DNA of 22,141 nt, from positions 1 through 22,141 of IMG/VR virus record IMGVR_UViG_3300005613_000444; one strand, written 5' to 3'. Position numbers and translations under genes: made by a program. This document shows, one piece after another, positions 1 through 7,921 of the stretch. The notes below the pieces were generated by a model. That model did not search any database and was not told the origin of the DNA. It worked only from the letters and a program-made list of their open reading frames with translations. This DNA is from a virus. Numbering within the stretch: position 1 is the first letter of the stretch; each line of letters begins with the position of its first letter.

Positions 1-181
1 ATTGTGATGTACCGTTAGCATTAGCTGTCATCACATAAGCTTTTTTACCGACTATGTCTACCCAGACGCAGCCTAGTTTTTCTCCCGTATCAGTATTGAG
101 GGGAGCTCTTTGTTTTTTAACAAAGTACATACCATTACGACGGCCGATTAGAGCGGTCAATGGTGCTTTTCTTTGAGTCAT
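1..181 (-). CDS. Hypothetical protein, partial (C-terminus outside window)
   Basis: The reverse strand is open from an ATG at 181 to the window edge, giving 60 visible residues beginning MTQRKAPLTALIGRR. The start is preceded by AGAGG five bases upstream, a good ribosome binding site. The visible part is basic at its N-terminus, followed by a segment with alternating hydrophobic residues (LGCVWVDIVGKKAYVM) that looks like beta strands, with no signal peptide or membrane segment. I do not recognise the family. It lies beyond the end of the leftward late block but has its own leader region (182-359), so it may form a separate transcription unit. The call as a real gene rests on the ribosome binding site and the uninterrupted frame; the function is unknown. 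Confidence 0.6.
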   Translation of the reverse strand, partial: MTQRKAPLTALIGRRNGMYFVKKQRAPLNTDTGEKLGCVWVDIVGKKAYVMTANANGTSQ

Positions 182-359
182 AATAACCTCTTGTTTAATT
201 AATAGTGGATTTATTCCCTCCACTCATAGGAGCCTTTTGGCAAATTATAATTTTAGGCTAGACAATGTTTTATTTTAACGCAAATCAAGAGATTAAAGGA
301 AAGTTTCGGACTTATGTGAATTGTTGGTTAGATGTATAATAAGGGAAATGGAGGTAGTT
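182..359. promoter_or_regulatory. Divergent intergenic control region with a 12-bp palindrome and leader hairpin
   Basis: This gap separates the leftward gene at 1-181 from the rightward gene at 360. A perfect 12-bp palindrome AAATTATAATTT at 242-253 contains TATAAT on both strands, so it could supply a -10 box in each direction, although neither strand has a convincing -35 at standard spacing. AGTGGA (204-209) and TCCACT (219-224) form a 6-bp hairpin in the leader of the leftward gene. An exact TATAAT also lies at 335-340 just before the rightward gene, with no clear -35. These assignments are by eye. Confidence 0.35.
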
Positions 360-539
360 ATGGAATTAATTACATTGCTTACAATACTTGGTATTTTTGC
401 TGTACTTGTTGGATTGGTTATTATGGTATTTTTGCATTTAGCTAGTAAAATTGATAATTTGCAGCATGCTGTAGTTACAGATATGCGCGACTTCCATGGA
501 AGATTATGTGCTATTGAAGAAAAGTATAGGGGAAAGTAA
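360..539 (+). CDS. Small single-pass membrane protein with FHGRLCAIEE motif
   Basis: A 59-residue protein. The ATG at 360 is chosen because GGAGG (350-354) sits five bases upstream; an earlier in-frame start at 321 lacks such a site. Residues 3-27 are almost entirely hydrophobic (one transmembrane helix), followed by a short amphipathic segment and the C-terminal motif DMRDFHGRLCAIEE at residues 41-54. The same 14-residue motif occurs at the end of the membrane protein encoded at 18978-19169, so the two are probably paralogous or share an exchanged module. The topology (short N-terminus, helix, polar tail) resembles small phage holin- or exclusion-type proteins, but nothing proves either role. 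The next gene starts one base after the stop, suggesting co-transcription. The function is unknown. Confidence 0.7.
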   Translation: MELITLLTILGIFAVLVGLVIMVFLHLASKIDNLQHAVVTDMRDFHGRLCAIEEKYRGK

Positions 540-540
540 G

Positions 541-654
541 ATGAAACTATTTATTCCGGTGGGAGCATTTTTTGGATGGCTCGCGTTAACGGGTGAACCT
601 ATTATAGGCTCAATTGTTGCAACTATATGGTTTTTTGTTGCTCTTGAATGTTAA
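541..654 (+). CDS. Very small hydrophobic membrane peptide (37 aa)
   Basis: ATG at 541 follows the stop of the preceding membrane-protein gene by one base and gives a 37-residue peptide, MKLFIPVGAFFGWLALTGEP then IIGSIVATIWFFVALEC. Two hydrophobic stretches (residues 3-17 and 21-35) are separated by a TGEP turn, compatible with a helical hairpin or a single long helix. The upstream gene's tail (AGGGGAAAGTAAG) supplies a plausible ribosome binding site. Its stop codon overlaps the stop of the convergent late gene in the palindrome TTAA at 651-654. The context with another membrane peptide suggests a two-gene unit, possibly lysis-related or a superinfection function, but this is inference. It is short, so the coding call itself is moderate. 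Confidence 0.5.
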   Translation: MKLFIPVGAFFGWLALTGEPIIGSIVATIWFFVALEC

Positions 655-2417
655 TTTCTTTCTTTTTCGTACTTTTTAATATCCTCATTAAGAGTTTCTG
701 CATATCTAATCATTGCTTTTTTACTTCCTGAACGAACTGATTTTAAAAAATTACTTATATTCCTAGCTCCCTGAGGAGAAGTCAACATATAACCACGTGC
801 TAATTGAAGTCCCTTATATGCAGGAATAGCTGCAGCTTTTACAGAAGTCAATCCTAATAATTTTAATAACCCTAATGGCGCTGCCCCAGTGAGCGTATCT
901 AAAATACCAAATGATTTTATTAAATTTATATTTTTATGAGCGGAAGCTAAATCTTTTGATATAAGTTTTAATTTATCTGTACCATCTTTACCAATTTGAG
1001 CTTTGAGAGAATTTATTTTTTTAGGATTTTTAAGAAATGTTTCTAATTTTTTAGGTGCTAATCTACCATTATCGGTTAAAGATTCAAAAATACTTTCGAA
1101 TTTTTCTAATCTTTTGAGTTGAGATGTTTCAGTATTTACTTCTTTATAAAGATCACTAAAGGCTTTTGGTGTGTTATTCTCAATATCTTTTAAAAATTGT
1201 TTTTGTAAACCAGAATAGAAATCTTGTGTGGCCTTTCTTTCACCATGAATAAATTTAGTTTCATAAAGCTTTTTTAAATCTTTATTTATATTAATCCTTT
1301 GTTCTACAAATTTTTCAGGTTTAAAGAATTTAGTTGTTCCCTCAGGAGCTTTATAAGCCTTCTCATATCTATCAATTAATTTTAAAATACCTTCTTGTTC
1401 TTCTGTTGGCACTGGAATTGCTTCAATTTCATTTCTATAATTTTCTAAATAATTAGAAATATTTGTTGTATCTATATCTTCAGGTAGTTTTTTAGCGATA
1501 TCTTTTGTTTTTTGCCAATTAATAGAATTTCTAGCTTCTACGTCAACTCCTTTTTCAATTTCTTGTGCTATCGGTAACTTTTCTTTTTTAATTTTAGAAA
1601 TAAGATTTTCTGCCTGTTGATCTAATTTCTCTAAAACTTTTTCTTTTCTAGCAGCTGTAACTTTAGGTTTAACAATTCCAAATTCAGCTCCTTCTCTTTC
1701 TACTACTTTAGGTAATTGAATTCCTGATTCAGAAACTACTGGTTTTTTAATTAAAGCACTTGCAGCGCGTCCAATATTTGGAGCTATCATTCCGGCTATT
1801 TCTGCAGCTATTTGAACCGGTTCAGGAGCACCAGCTGCTTCTGCTAACTGACCTGATAAGCCTCCTAAAATGGACGCTTGACCTAATCCTTGTAATGGCA
1901 ACTGACCATAGATATTTGCAGCTCTTTCTGTAGATTTTGTTAAAAATTCTTCACCAGAACCATAAGATTGTCCTAAAATATCTTCTATATATTGATTCAT
2001 TTGGTCCTGTCCACCTTTACCAATATCAGATAAATATTCTCCAGCTGCTTTTAATGCGCGTACTCCAGGATATTCTTCATCACCAAAAGAAGATACTAGT
2101 TGTAATAGACCTCCAATTCCTTTAGAAGGAGCAGATACAAGAGAAGATAAGCCACGACCTGTTAATCTAGCGATTCCTAATGGAACCTGTTTTAATGTTT
2201 CTGCTGTAGGAAGGATTTCATTATCACTTGTTGGTTCTTGATCTCCTTCTTGAATAGATTCTCCAGAAAAATGTGAAAATATTTCTTTAGGAGAATAGCC
2301 TTCATTAATAGCCTCTTGAAATTTATCATAAAGGTCTGGTTTATCTTTTTTTAAATAATTTAATATTTCTTGTTGACTGTACCCAGCATCTAAGGCTTCT
2401 TTTATTTGATCTTTCAT
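651..2417 (-). CDS. Large internal virion / ejection-type protein
   Basis: A 588-residue protein, the last gene of the leftward late block. The N-terminus carries two copies of a helical repeat, EALDAGYSQQEILNYL (residues 7-22) and EAINEGYSPKEIFSHF (36-51). Motifs of the form GYSxxEI are common at the N-termini of phage internal-virion and ejection proteins. A central Gly/Ala/Leu-rich region (about 75-220) with hydrophobic patches is followed by a long charged, mostly helical part rich in Lys and Glu, and a hydrophobic stretch near 510-540 (TGAAPLGLLKLLGLTSVKAA). This suits a protein delivered with the DNA that inserts in the host envelope. The start overlaps the upstream gene by four bases (ATGA), indicating translational coupling. 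No lytic transglycosylase motif was recognised. The exact role is inferred from position and composition. Confidence 0.6.
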   Translation of the reverse strand: MKDQIKEALDAGYSQQEILNYLKKDKPDLYDKFQEAINEGYSPKEIFSHFSGESIQEGDQEPTSDNEILPTAETLKQVPLGIARLTGRGLSSLVSAPSKGIGGLLQLVSSFGDEEYPGVRALKAAGEYLSDIGKGGQDQMNQYIEDILGQSYGSGEEFLTKSTERAANIYGQLPLQGLGQASILGGLSGQLAEAAGAPEPVQIAAEIAGMIAPNIGRAASALIKKPVVSESGIQLPKVVEREGAEFGIVKPKVTAARKEKVLEKLDQQAENLISKIKKEKLPIAQEIEKGVDVEARNSINWQKTKDIAKKLPEDIDTTNISNYLENYRNEIEAIPVPTEEQEGILKLIDRYEKAYKAPEGTTKFFKPEKFVEQRININKDLKKLYETKFIHGERKATQDFYSGLQKQFLKDIENNTPKAFSDLYKEVNTETSQLKRLEKFESIFESLTDNGRLAPKKLETFLKNPKKINSLKAQIGKDGTDKLKLISKDLASAHKNINLIKSFGILDTLTGAAPLGLLKLLGLTSVKAAAIPAYKGLQLARGYMLTSPQGARNISNFLKSVRSGSKKAMIRYAETLNEDIKKYEKERN

Positions 2418-3052
2418 TCAAAAATTTCCCCTAAAGAACGTTTTTCTTTTTGTTGTTCCTTTTTTTGCCCCAATTCACCTAATGTTATTCCAAATTCACG
2501 AGAAAGAGCTTTTAATTTCCCTCTATTGGTCGCATCAGTATCAGAAGCTTTTGGAAGAAGGCTTATTATATAATTAAATCTATCTTTTGCAAGCGTACCC
2601 TTACTTACTAATGGTAATAAAGCTGCCTCTATTCTTGCTGATAATCCATTGAATTCAGCAATATCTTCTCTAGCTTCACTACTAAATATTCTATTTACGG
2701 GAGCTGCTATTCCAATTGATCCAGTTTTTATTAAATCTAACTGTCTTTTCATTGTATCTGTAAGCTCTTCTCTAGCTTCGTCAGTAATTAATGATTTAGG
2801 TTTATCTACTTTTGATTGAGCTGACACAAATAATTTTTTTTCAGCTGGAGGCAAACTTGAAAATGCCTCTAATTGCTCTCCTTCTAAGCCTAATAGCTGT
2901 CCTAATGCAGTATTATTAGCTGAAGGCTGATTTTGTGCCTGCTGCATCAACATTTGAGACAACTGATTCACTGGCTGGACAGCTTGAGGCACAAATGCCT
3001 GACTAAATATTTCTAAAGCACTTGGCTGTCTAGGTTCTATAAACATACTCAT
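2414..3052 (-). CDS. Probable ejection / internal virion protein, Gln-rich N-terminus
   Basis: A 212-residue protein. The N-terminal ~50 residues are rich in Gln, Pro and Ala (for example QAVQPVNQLSQMLMQQAQNQ), followed by helical charged sequence ending in a Lys/Glu/Gln-rich tail (LGQKKEQQKEKRSLGEIFE). No catalytic motif or membrane segment is visible. Its start codon overlaps the previous gene's stop by one base (TAATG) and its own stop overlaps the next gene by four bases, so it is embedded in the coupled run of ejection-type genes. In P22-like phages three such proteins lie together after the tail genes, and the three genes at 651-3627 match this count and order. The family was not recognised directly; the call is from composition and synteny. 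Confidence 0.5.
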   Translation of the reverse strand: MSMFIEPRQPSALEIFSQAFVPQAVQPVNQLSQMLMQQAQNQPSANNTALGQLLGLEGEQLEAFSSLPPAEKKLFVSAQSKVDKPKSLITDEAREELTDTMKRQLDLIKTGSIGIAAPVNRIFSSEAREDIAEFNGLSARIEAALLPLVSKGTLAKDRFNYIISLLPKASDTDATNRGKLKALSREFGITLGELGQKKEQQKEKRSLGEIFE

Positions 3053-3627
3053 TATACGCCTCCAGTTAACTTTAAAAGATTAGCTAATTGAGAACTTCCA
3101 AATAAACCTGTTCCAGCACCTGCTAGACTTCCTAATCCTGGAGCTAATTTCTGTGCCATTGAGGGCTCTCCCTGAGTATATGTAGGATATACTGACTTAG
3201 TTCCAAGACCAGCTTGAAGGAGATTCATTAAATTACCTATACCTGCTTGCTGTGTTTGAGCTTGTTGAGCAGCCATGCTTTCAGCTAAAGATTGCCCAGC
3301 TTGTGTTGCTTGTTGAGCAAATGCTGATGATTGACCTGCTCCTAAGCCTCCAAACGTCTCTGCAAGTCCAGGTATTGTTTCTTCTCTAAATTGTCTTTGT
3401 AATAATTGGTTCTGTGGTGAATAACCACTTATTTGTTGTGATATAGCTCCCAATCCTTGCTGTAAAGGCATCCCACCTAAAAGCTGCTGTAATAATGCTG
3501 CTTGCTGGGGGTCTAAAGCTGATTGTTGGCCATATTCTCCAGGCTTTTGTTTGCTTCCAAACAAGCCGCTTAGTAATTGACCTCCTAATCCTAGTCCAGT
3601 CAACCCTAGTCCTAATAATGTTGCCAT
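3052..3627 (-). CDS. Gly/Gln/Ala-rich ejection (DNA transfer) protein
   Basis: A 191-residue low-complexity protein. It starts with a hydrophobic Gly/Leu-rich segment (MATLLGLGLTGLGLGGQLLS, residues 1-20), then Gln-rich repeats, then the stretch REETIPGLAETFGGLGAGQS (residues 80-99), a pattern I associate with small podophage internal proteins of the type 'FREETLP.IAERF...G'. A Gly/Ala-rich segment near the C-terminus (LGSLAGAGTGLFGSSQLANL) could form an amphipathic or membrane-active helix. The position between the 161-aa neck or tail gene and the other two internal-protein genes supports an ejection role. It has no cysteines and almost no charge in the middle. The functional class is likely; the precise role is unknown. 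Confidence 0.55.
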   Translation of the reverse strand: MATLLGLGLTGLGLGGQLLSGLFGSKQKPGEYGQQSALDPQQAALLQQLLGGMPLQQGLGAISQQISGYSPQNQLLQRQFREETIPGLAETFGGLGAGQSSAFAQQATQAGQSLAESMAAQQAQTQQAGIGNLMNLLQAGLGTKSVYPTYTQGEPSMAQKLAPGLGSLAGAGTGLFGSSQLANLLKLTGGV

Positions 3628-3631
3628 TTTT

Positions 3632-4117
3632 CTACTCCTGTAAATATTCTATTGTTACCGTACATACGGTATATGCGGTTTTATCATCCGCTGTTACTAT
3701 ATTGACATTTGTAGCATCTATATACAACTCAATTGGTACAGTTGCTGATACATACGGTAAAGGAAGATAGCTTTGTGCTGTTTGATCGTTAGCTACTCCA
3801 TATATCCTTATCATTTCTGTTCCAGCAGGAAGCGTTAATCCATGTGCTACTTGTTTTAATGCGTTATTAGGTAATGCCCCAAAATCAATTACATATCTAT
3901 AAACATTTTTTACATTCTGAACATCACTTCTATCAAATCGCAATTGACCATTAAGCACTACTTGATCAGAATAATATCCAAAATCCTTCTTATTAACAGC
4001 TGCGACTAGATCATTATATTTATCTTGGAAAGTAAGTAAAAACTCAGAAAACTCTTTATCAGTAAAAAGCTCGTTTTCTATCAATAAAGAATTTAAATCT
4101 GGTAGCGACGTACTCAT
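3632..4117 (-). CDS. Conserved phage neck/tail-associated hypothetical protein
   Basis: A 161-residue protein. The first ~50 residues are acidic and helical. From about residue 73 the sequence turns into a beta-rich domain with the recognisable pattern YVIDFGALPNNALKQVAHGL followed by TEMIRIYGVAND and ELYIDATNVNIVTADDKTAY, ending in a strand (VTIEYLQE). This 'VDFGALPN..T..VAHG' module is widespread in phage structural regions and usually carries no assigned function. The gene starts four bases inside the upstream stabilisation-protein gene (ATGA overlap), so the two are probably coupled and may act at the same vertex. A role as a minor tail or receptor-proximal structural protein is likely but not proven. 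Confidence 0.6.
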   Translation of the reverse strand: MSTSLPDLNSLLIENELFTDKEFSEFLLTFQDKYNDLVAAVNKKDFGYYSDQVVLNGQLRFDRSDVQNVKNVYRYVIDFGALPNNALKQVAHGLTLPAGTEMIRIYGVANDQTAQSYLPLPYVSATVPIELYIDATNVNIVTADDKTAYTVCTVTIEYLQE

Positions 4118-6267
4118 AATAACCCCAAATTCTTACCAGCTTGTGAAAGCCATAACCTCATAGCATGTATTACAACATCAGATTTGTATATATCAAGACC
4201 ATCATCACTCAATAATAAATCTTCTGTCATTTCTCCTTCTAATTGGAGACTATTACCATTAGCATTCACCTGAATTCTCTTCCAGTTTCTAGTTGAATCT
4301 TCTCTATTAAAACCTTCATATGCTGTACTAAAATCAGTTATTTCAGCTACTGGAGCTGATTTGGTTTCATCACCAAATATTTTAATAGAAAACTGTCCAT
4401 TCTCTGTCACATCAGTGAATAAATCCACATATCCAATTTTTATGTTTTTACCTTCTTGGATCATTGGGTTGAACTTTTTAGTTCTAAACTTAAACGGTTT
4501 GATTATAGCTATAGAACCGCCACCAATATAGGTTCCAGTCCAAGTATCATCTGTTACTATCTGTAGAGTGTTCGCATCAGTCGGGATTGCCTTATATATT
4601 TTAGTAGTGCTATATCCCGAAATCCCTAACAGATTAGTTAACGTTACATAATAATTTGTATTAGGATATTTTAAATTATGACTAGGACAAGTAATTACAA
4701 AGGTAGCGGTATTTATTGCTGTAACATCTAATGAAGGATCATCAATGGTTAAGAAATTCAACTCATGAACAAAACCTCTCTGATTACCTCCTATTACCAA
4801 CGGAGTTTCTGCTGTAGTTATTGCATCACTCCATTTAAATGCGCATTCTGACCATGTTTTGCCGATTGTAGACCATGTATACGACGTAGTCTTTTGGAAT
4901 ATTCCTAAAGCCGTATAATTGTCATCATAATAAGAATAAGACCCATTTTTATAATTAAATAATAAGACCTTATTAGGGTAGGTCAATTCTTGCTTAGCAA
5001 CGCTCCAATATATGTATTCATCAATATAGTCACGTACAGATTGAATTCTTTCCTTACCATTGCTCAAATTATTGACTTTAAAGACATCTTTTGGGATTTT
5101 TTCATCTATGCGCTCTATTCTTACTCCATCAGTTGCAGTAATCGCTCTCTGTCCAAATGTGATAGCGTTTCCGCCTGCAACTTGGGTACTAAATTGGCTC
5201 TCTGAACCAAATTCGTCACTTATAGTCCTAAAAACAAAAGGAAGGGCTGTATTGCCTGTATATGCAAGCTCTTTAGTGCTCCTTTCAAAATAAACTATTA
5301 ACTTATCATTGATTATTGCTGCACTTTGTATTGATTCATTTGTTGTGGCATCAAGATAACCACCCTGTCCCTTAATATCATGCCTCCAAGCACTAGCTCC
5401 TAATGGAGTAGCTAAAGAAGCACACCATCTAACTCTATTTTGATATTCAACAGCTTCTTCAGTCGTATTCATAACGATTAAACGACCTTTAAAGGGGATT
5501 ATTATTTTCGCGCCATTAAGATAACGATCTGAGCCATCATTATATATAACAGGACGTAAAGTAGCCCAATTAGTACCATCATAATATTTAATTCCATCTC
5601 TATTATCAGCTCCAGATAATGTATATGCTTTCCCATTTGTTGCCCAAAAATATTTAGCCCCTGCTGCTGTGTAATAATAATTAGCACCAGCAAAGAATTG
5701 CGCATTAGATCCAGTCCAAGAATGATTAGCTGTAGTATTAGGAACAAATTTACTTGTTGTTTGATTGTATACGTATGAATCTACTCTATCAAAAACTATT
5801 GTCTGCTCTATATTTACTGTTGTAGTTTCTCTGACATGTATACCCATTACAGGAAGAAGAGGATAATAATCATAATCCGCTGTAACTGCTCCTGTAGCTG
5901 CATTAAATGTTACATCTAAAGCCCCTGTCAAATAATTTATAGTTCCTGTTCCATCACCGCTTAATGTGCCATCACCATCGTCATCTATACTTTGTCCACC
6001 AGCATCTGTTAATTCAATACTTCCTGGAGCTATTGGAGTATTTGCTAATGTTACAGAATAATGATCTGTTCCAGTACCAACAGATTCACCAGTAATTGGT
6101 TTTTGCAGCCTTCCAAGCAACTTAGGACACTTTCTTTTTATAAGCTTTCCTCGATAGATATACATATTTTCAAGCTCATAAAACGCATCATCCATGATAC
6201 GCCATGGCTCTACGTCTTTCTCGAGGCCAGTCTCATAATTTGATATAAAAAAAGGCTGTAAACTCAT
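4114..6267 (-). CDS. Packaged-DNA stabilisation / tail hub protein (P22 gp10-like)
   Basis: A 717-residue beta-rich protein. The opening MSLQPFFISNYETGLEKDVE followed by 'PW.I.DDAF..LENMYIYRGKL.KR' is typical of the beta-propeller stabilisation proteins that plug the portal-adaptor channel in P22-like phages. Residues ~62-136 form an inserted Ig-like or jelly-type module (SIDDDGDGTLSGDGTGTINY). The middle contains propeller-like repeats with Trp/Tyr-rich strands (W..SLATPLG, YIYWSVAKQELTYPNKVLLF). Residues ~515-595 resemble the FCCH-like module found in phage structural proteins (ATFVITCPSHNL ... TNLLGISGYSTTKIYKA). It is somewhat longer than typical family members because of these insertions. 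It follows adaptor and fibre genes and overlaps its neighbours by one and four bases. Family membership is fairly sure; the exact partner contacts are inferred. Confidence 0.75.
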   Translation of the reverse strand: MSLQPFFISNYETGLEKDVEPWRIMDDAFYELENMYIYRGKLIKRKCPKLLGRLQKPITGESVGTGTDHYSVTLANTPIAPGSIELTDAGGQSIDDDGDGTLSGDGTGTINYLTGALDVTFNAATGAVTADYDYYPLLPVMGIHVRETTTVNIEQTIVFDRVDSYVYNQTTSKFVPNTTANHSWTGSNAQFFAGANYYYTAAGAKYFWATNGKAYTLSGADNRDGIKYYDGTNWATLRPVIYNDGSDRYLNGAKIIIPFKGRLIVMNTTEEAVEYQNRVRWCASLATPLGASAWRHDIKGQGGYLDATTNESIQSAAIINDKLIVYFERSTKELAYTGNTALPFVFRTISDEFGSESQFSTQVAGGNAITFGQRAITATDGVRIERIDEKIPKDVFKVNNLSNGKERIQSVRDYIDEYIYWSVAKQELTYPNKVLLFNYKNGSYSYYDDNYTALGIFQKTTSYTWSTIGKTWSECAFKWSDAITTAETPLVIGGNQRGFVHELNFLTIDDPSLDVTAINTATFVITCPSHNLKYPNTNYYVTLTNLLGISGYSTTKIYKAIPTDANTLQIVTDDTWTGTYIGGGSIAIIKPFKFRTKKFNPMIQEGKNIKIGYVDLFTDVTENGQFSIKIFGDETKSAPVAEITDFSTAYEGFNREDSTRNWKRIQVNANGNSLQLEGEMTEDLLLSDDGLDIYKSDVVIHAMRLWLSQAGKNLGLL

Positions 6268-6824
6268 TATACACCTATTGCTATGTAATAAACTGTAACT
6301 GTAGCTCCTGTAGAACTTCTGACAATTTTATATTGTGTATTAGTAAAAGTTGATAATCCATATCTATAAGAAGTATTATTTCCATTAGTTACAGTCATAC
6401 TTCTTGCTGATGAAGTAAAAGGAACTGCAAAACTAGTAAGAGCGCTGCTACCATCTCCTGAAGCAATAGAAATAGAACCCCAGTTAATAACCATTCCCCA
6501 TGGAGTGGTAACTCCATAATTTGTCCCAGAAGTAGTAACTGTTAAATCTGTTAACTGCTTAGCAGTACCAGCAGAATTCATAAATTTAAGAACAGCAGCA
6601 GCATCTTCTACGTATAATATACCCTGATTCGCGGAAGCAGCTCCAGCAGGTGTATGCTGATCATCAAAAGTAACTTGTTGATGAAGGCCTGCATTAGCTC
6701 CATTATCATCAAAAGATACATGGTCTTTAGAGATATAAGTCTCTATAGCATCAAAATTGTTTACTAAATTAGATCTACTAACACTAAGATCATCGTCTTG
6801 CGGTTGTGATTTATCGTAAGCCAT
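6267..6824 (-). CDS. Short tail fibre / receptor-binding-type protein
   Basis: A 185-residue protein. The N-terminal part reads like the standard attachment segment seen on many phage fibre and decoration proteins: 'LSVSRSNLVNNFDAIETYI', then 'DHVSFDDN.AN.GLH..VTF' (residues ~13-53). The C-terminal half resembles the gp53-like fibre tip fold: an INWGSISI strand (113-120), a hydrophobic strand pattern, and the characteristic end VYYIAIGV. No chaperone domain or catalytic motif is seen. It sits between the adaptor and the stabilisation protein, where podophages often encode vertex-bound fibres. It is short, so it probably forms trimers and may be the receptor-contacting fibre or a capsid-bound spike. 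The class is likely; the receptor is unknown. Confidence 0.65.
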   Translation of the reverse strand: MAYDKSQPQDDDLSVSRSNLVNNFDAIETYISKDHVSFDDNGANAGLHQQVTFDDQHTPAGAASANQGILYVEDAAAVLKFMNSAGTAKQLTDLTVTTSGTNYGVTTPWGMVINWGSISIASGDGSSALTSFAVPFTSSARSMTVTNGNNTSYRYGLSTFTNTQYKIVRSSTGATVTVYYIAIGV

Positions 6825-6833
6825 TTTAACTCC

Positions 6834-7532
6834 TTAAAACTTAGGCTTTGCCCTTGTTTGATTATACCAGTTTAATGTTTGCGAATGCACATTGCTTTTT
6901 TCTTTCTCATATAATGCACTCACTGTTTGTAAATCGTCTAAACTACCCATTTCTTCTAATATGTTCTTAGCAGTTCCATATACTATTATTTGACCCCATT
7001 CTTCGAGCTCAGGAATATCAGCATCATTAGCAAAAGAATTAGAAGTAGTGGTTCCAGCACTAACATAAACCAAAGGCCTACGCATAGCTTTAAAATTAAC
7101 ATAATAAGTATCATCAGGACATTTCCTAAATAACAATTCATTATTATAAATCAATACAGATGACGGTCTGGCCGTATTATCAGAGTCGGTATAATCTATC
7201 CCATCAGGCCATATCGCATAAAAATCTTCTAAGTTATAGTAAACACTCATCTGGTACTCTTTACGTCCCTGTGTGTCACTTATGTAAGCTAAAGGGTCTA
7301 GTTTCACGTATGTATCATAGAATGTTCCCTTTAAGTCATAAGTTTCTGTCCCATCAGACAGTGTCACCTCATAACCAGTTTCGAGTTGGATTGGCTTTAT
7401 CTCTTTTGGTAGCTGCCAGGTATAATACCTGTTTAGATAAGCAAGTAAATTATCTTCGCTCAATTGACTAGTCTCTTGAACTGTACATAAATTACGTATT
7501 CTGTTCTTCATCACTGAAAGTGTCCAACTCAT
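6834..7532 (-). CDS. Phage head-tail adaptor protein
   Basis: A 232-residue protein. The N-terminus is helical (RIRNLCTVQETSQLSEDNLLAYLNRYY), matching the 'LS.D.L..yiNrYy' opening of podophage adaptor proteins that dock below the portal. The central part is beta-rich and aromatic. Near the C-terminus comes the signature-like helix IPELEEWGQIIVYGTAKNIL (residues ~176-195), followed by a charged helix (LYEKEKSNVH) and an aromatic tail (LNWYNQTRAKPKF). The length suits gp4/gp11-type adaptors. It would assemble as a dodecamer and connect the portal to the stabilisation protein encoded next but one. It ends nine bases before the fibre gene. The assignment rests on these motifs plus position. Confidence 0.7.
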   Translation of the reverse strand: MSWTLSVMKNRIRNLCTVQETSQLSEDNLLAYLNRYYTWQLPKEIKPIQLETGYEVTLSDGTETYDLKGTFYDTYVKLDPLAYISDTQGRKEYQMSVYYNLEDFYAIWPDGIDYTDSDNTARPSSVLIYNNELLFRKCPDDTYYVNFKAMRRPLVYVSAGTTTSNSFANDADIPELEEWGQIIVYGTAKNILEEMGSLDDLQTVSALYEKEKSNVHSQTLNWYNQTRAKPKF

Positions 7533-7540
7533 GGTGCTAC

Positions 7541-7903
7541 CTATTCCTTAATTTTTCTTGGTACTTCTTTTTCATAAGTACTAATTACATCGAAGGCTAC
7601 TCTCTTAGTAAACTGAGTTGTTGGAATATATTGACCAACATTACCTTCGCTTCCTTTAACGTATCTTCTTTTAACTTCACGGCATGAATCATTTAGCATT
7701 TCAAAAAAAGCTAAAGGTCTTTCATATATTTCACCGTCTTTAAATTCTTCTCTTACACCCTGTGGTGCTATTTTCCAAACAGCTCCTGGGTGATCTTTCA
7801 TTTCTATATAACTGAAGCGAGCCTTTGCCCAGACTTCAATATCTATGTCTTTTTTTTCTTCCTGTTTTGGTTCTTCTTTCTTTTCTTGTTTCTTATAAAC
7901 CAT
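7541..7903 (-). CDS. Hypothetical late-region protein (120 aa)
   Basis: A 120-residue protein with a highly charged Lys/Glu/Gln N-terminus (residues 1-20, MVYKKQEKKEEPKQEEKKDI), then a compact mixed domain (WAKARFSYIEMKDHPGAVWK ... FFEMLNDSCREVKRRYVKG). There is no membrane segment or recognised catalytic motif. It sits between the HNH endonuclease gene and the adaptor gene, so before the HNH insertion it probably followed the 207-aa head-associated gene directly. The charged leader is typical of capsid-interior or connector-associated small proteins. I do not recognise the family, so only a structural or assembly role is suggested by context. Confidence 0.55.
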   Translation of the reverse strand: MVYKKQEKKEEPKQEEKKDIDIEVWAKARFSYIEMKDHPGAVWKIAPQGVREEFKDGEIYERPLAFFEMLNDSCREVKRRYVKGSEGNVGQYIPTTQFTKRVAFDVISTYEKEVPRKIKE

Positions 7904-7921
7904 AAACTTCCTTTATGCTTG

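Noticed and set aside
229-241. GCC-TTTT-GGC hairpin in the 182-359 gap
   Set aside because: Only three pairs; too weak to call a regulatory structure.
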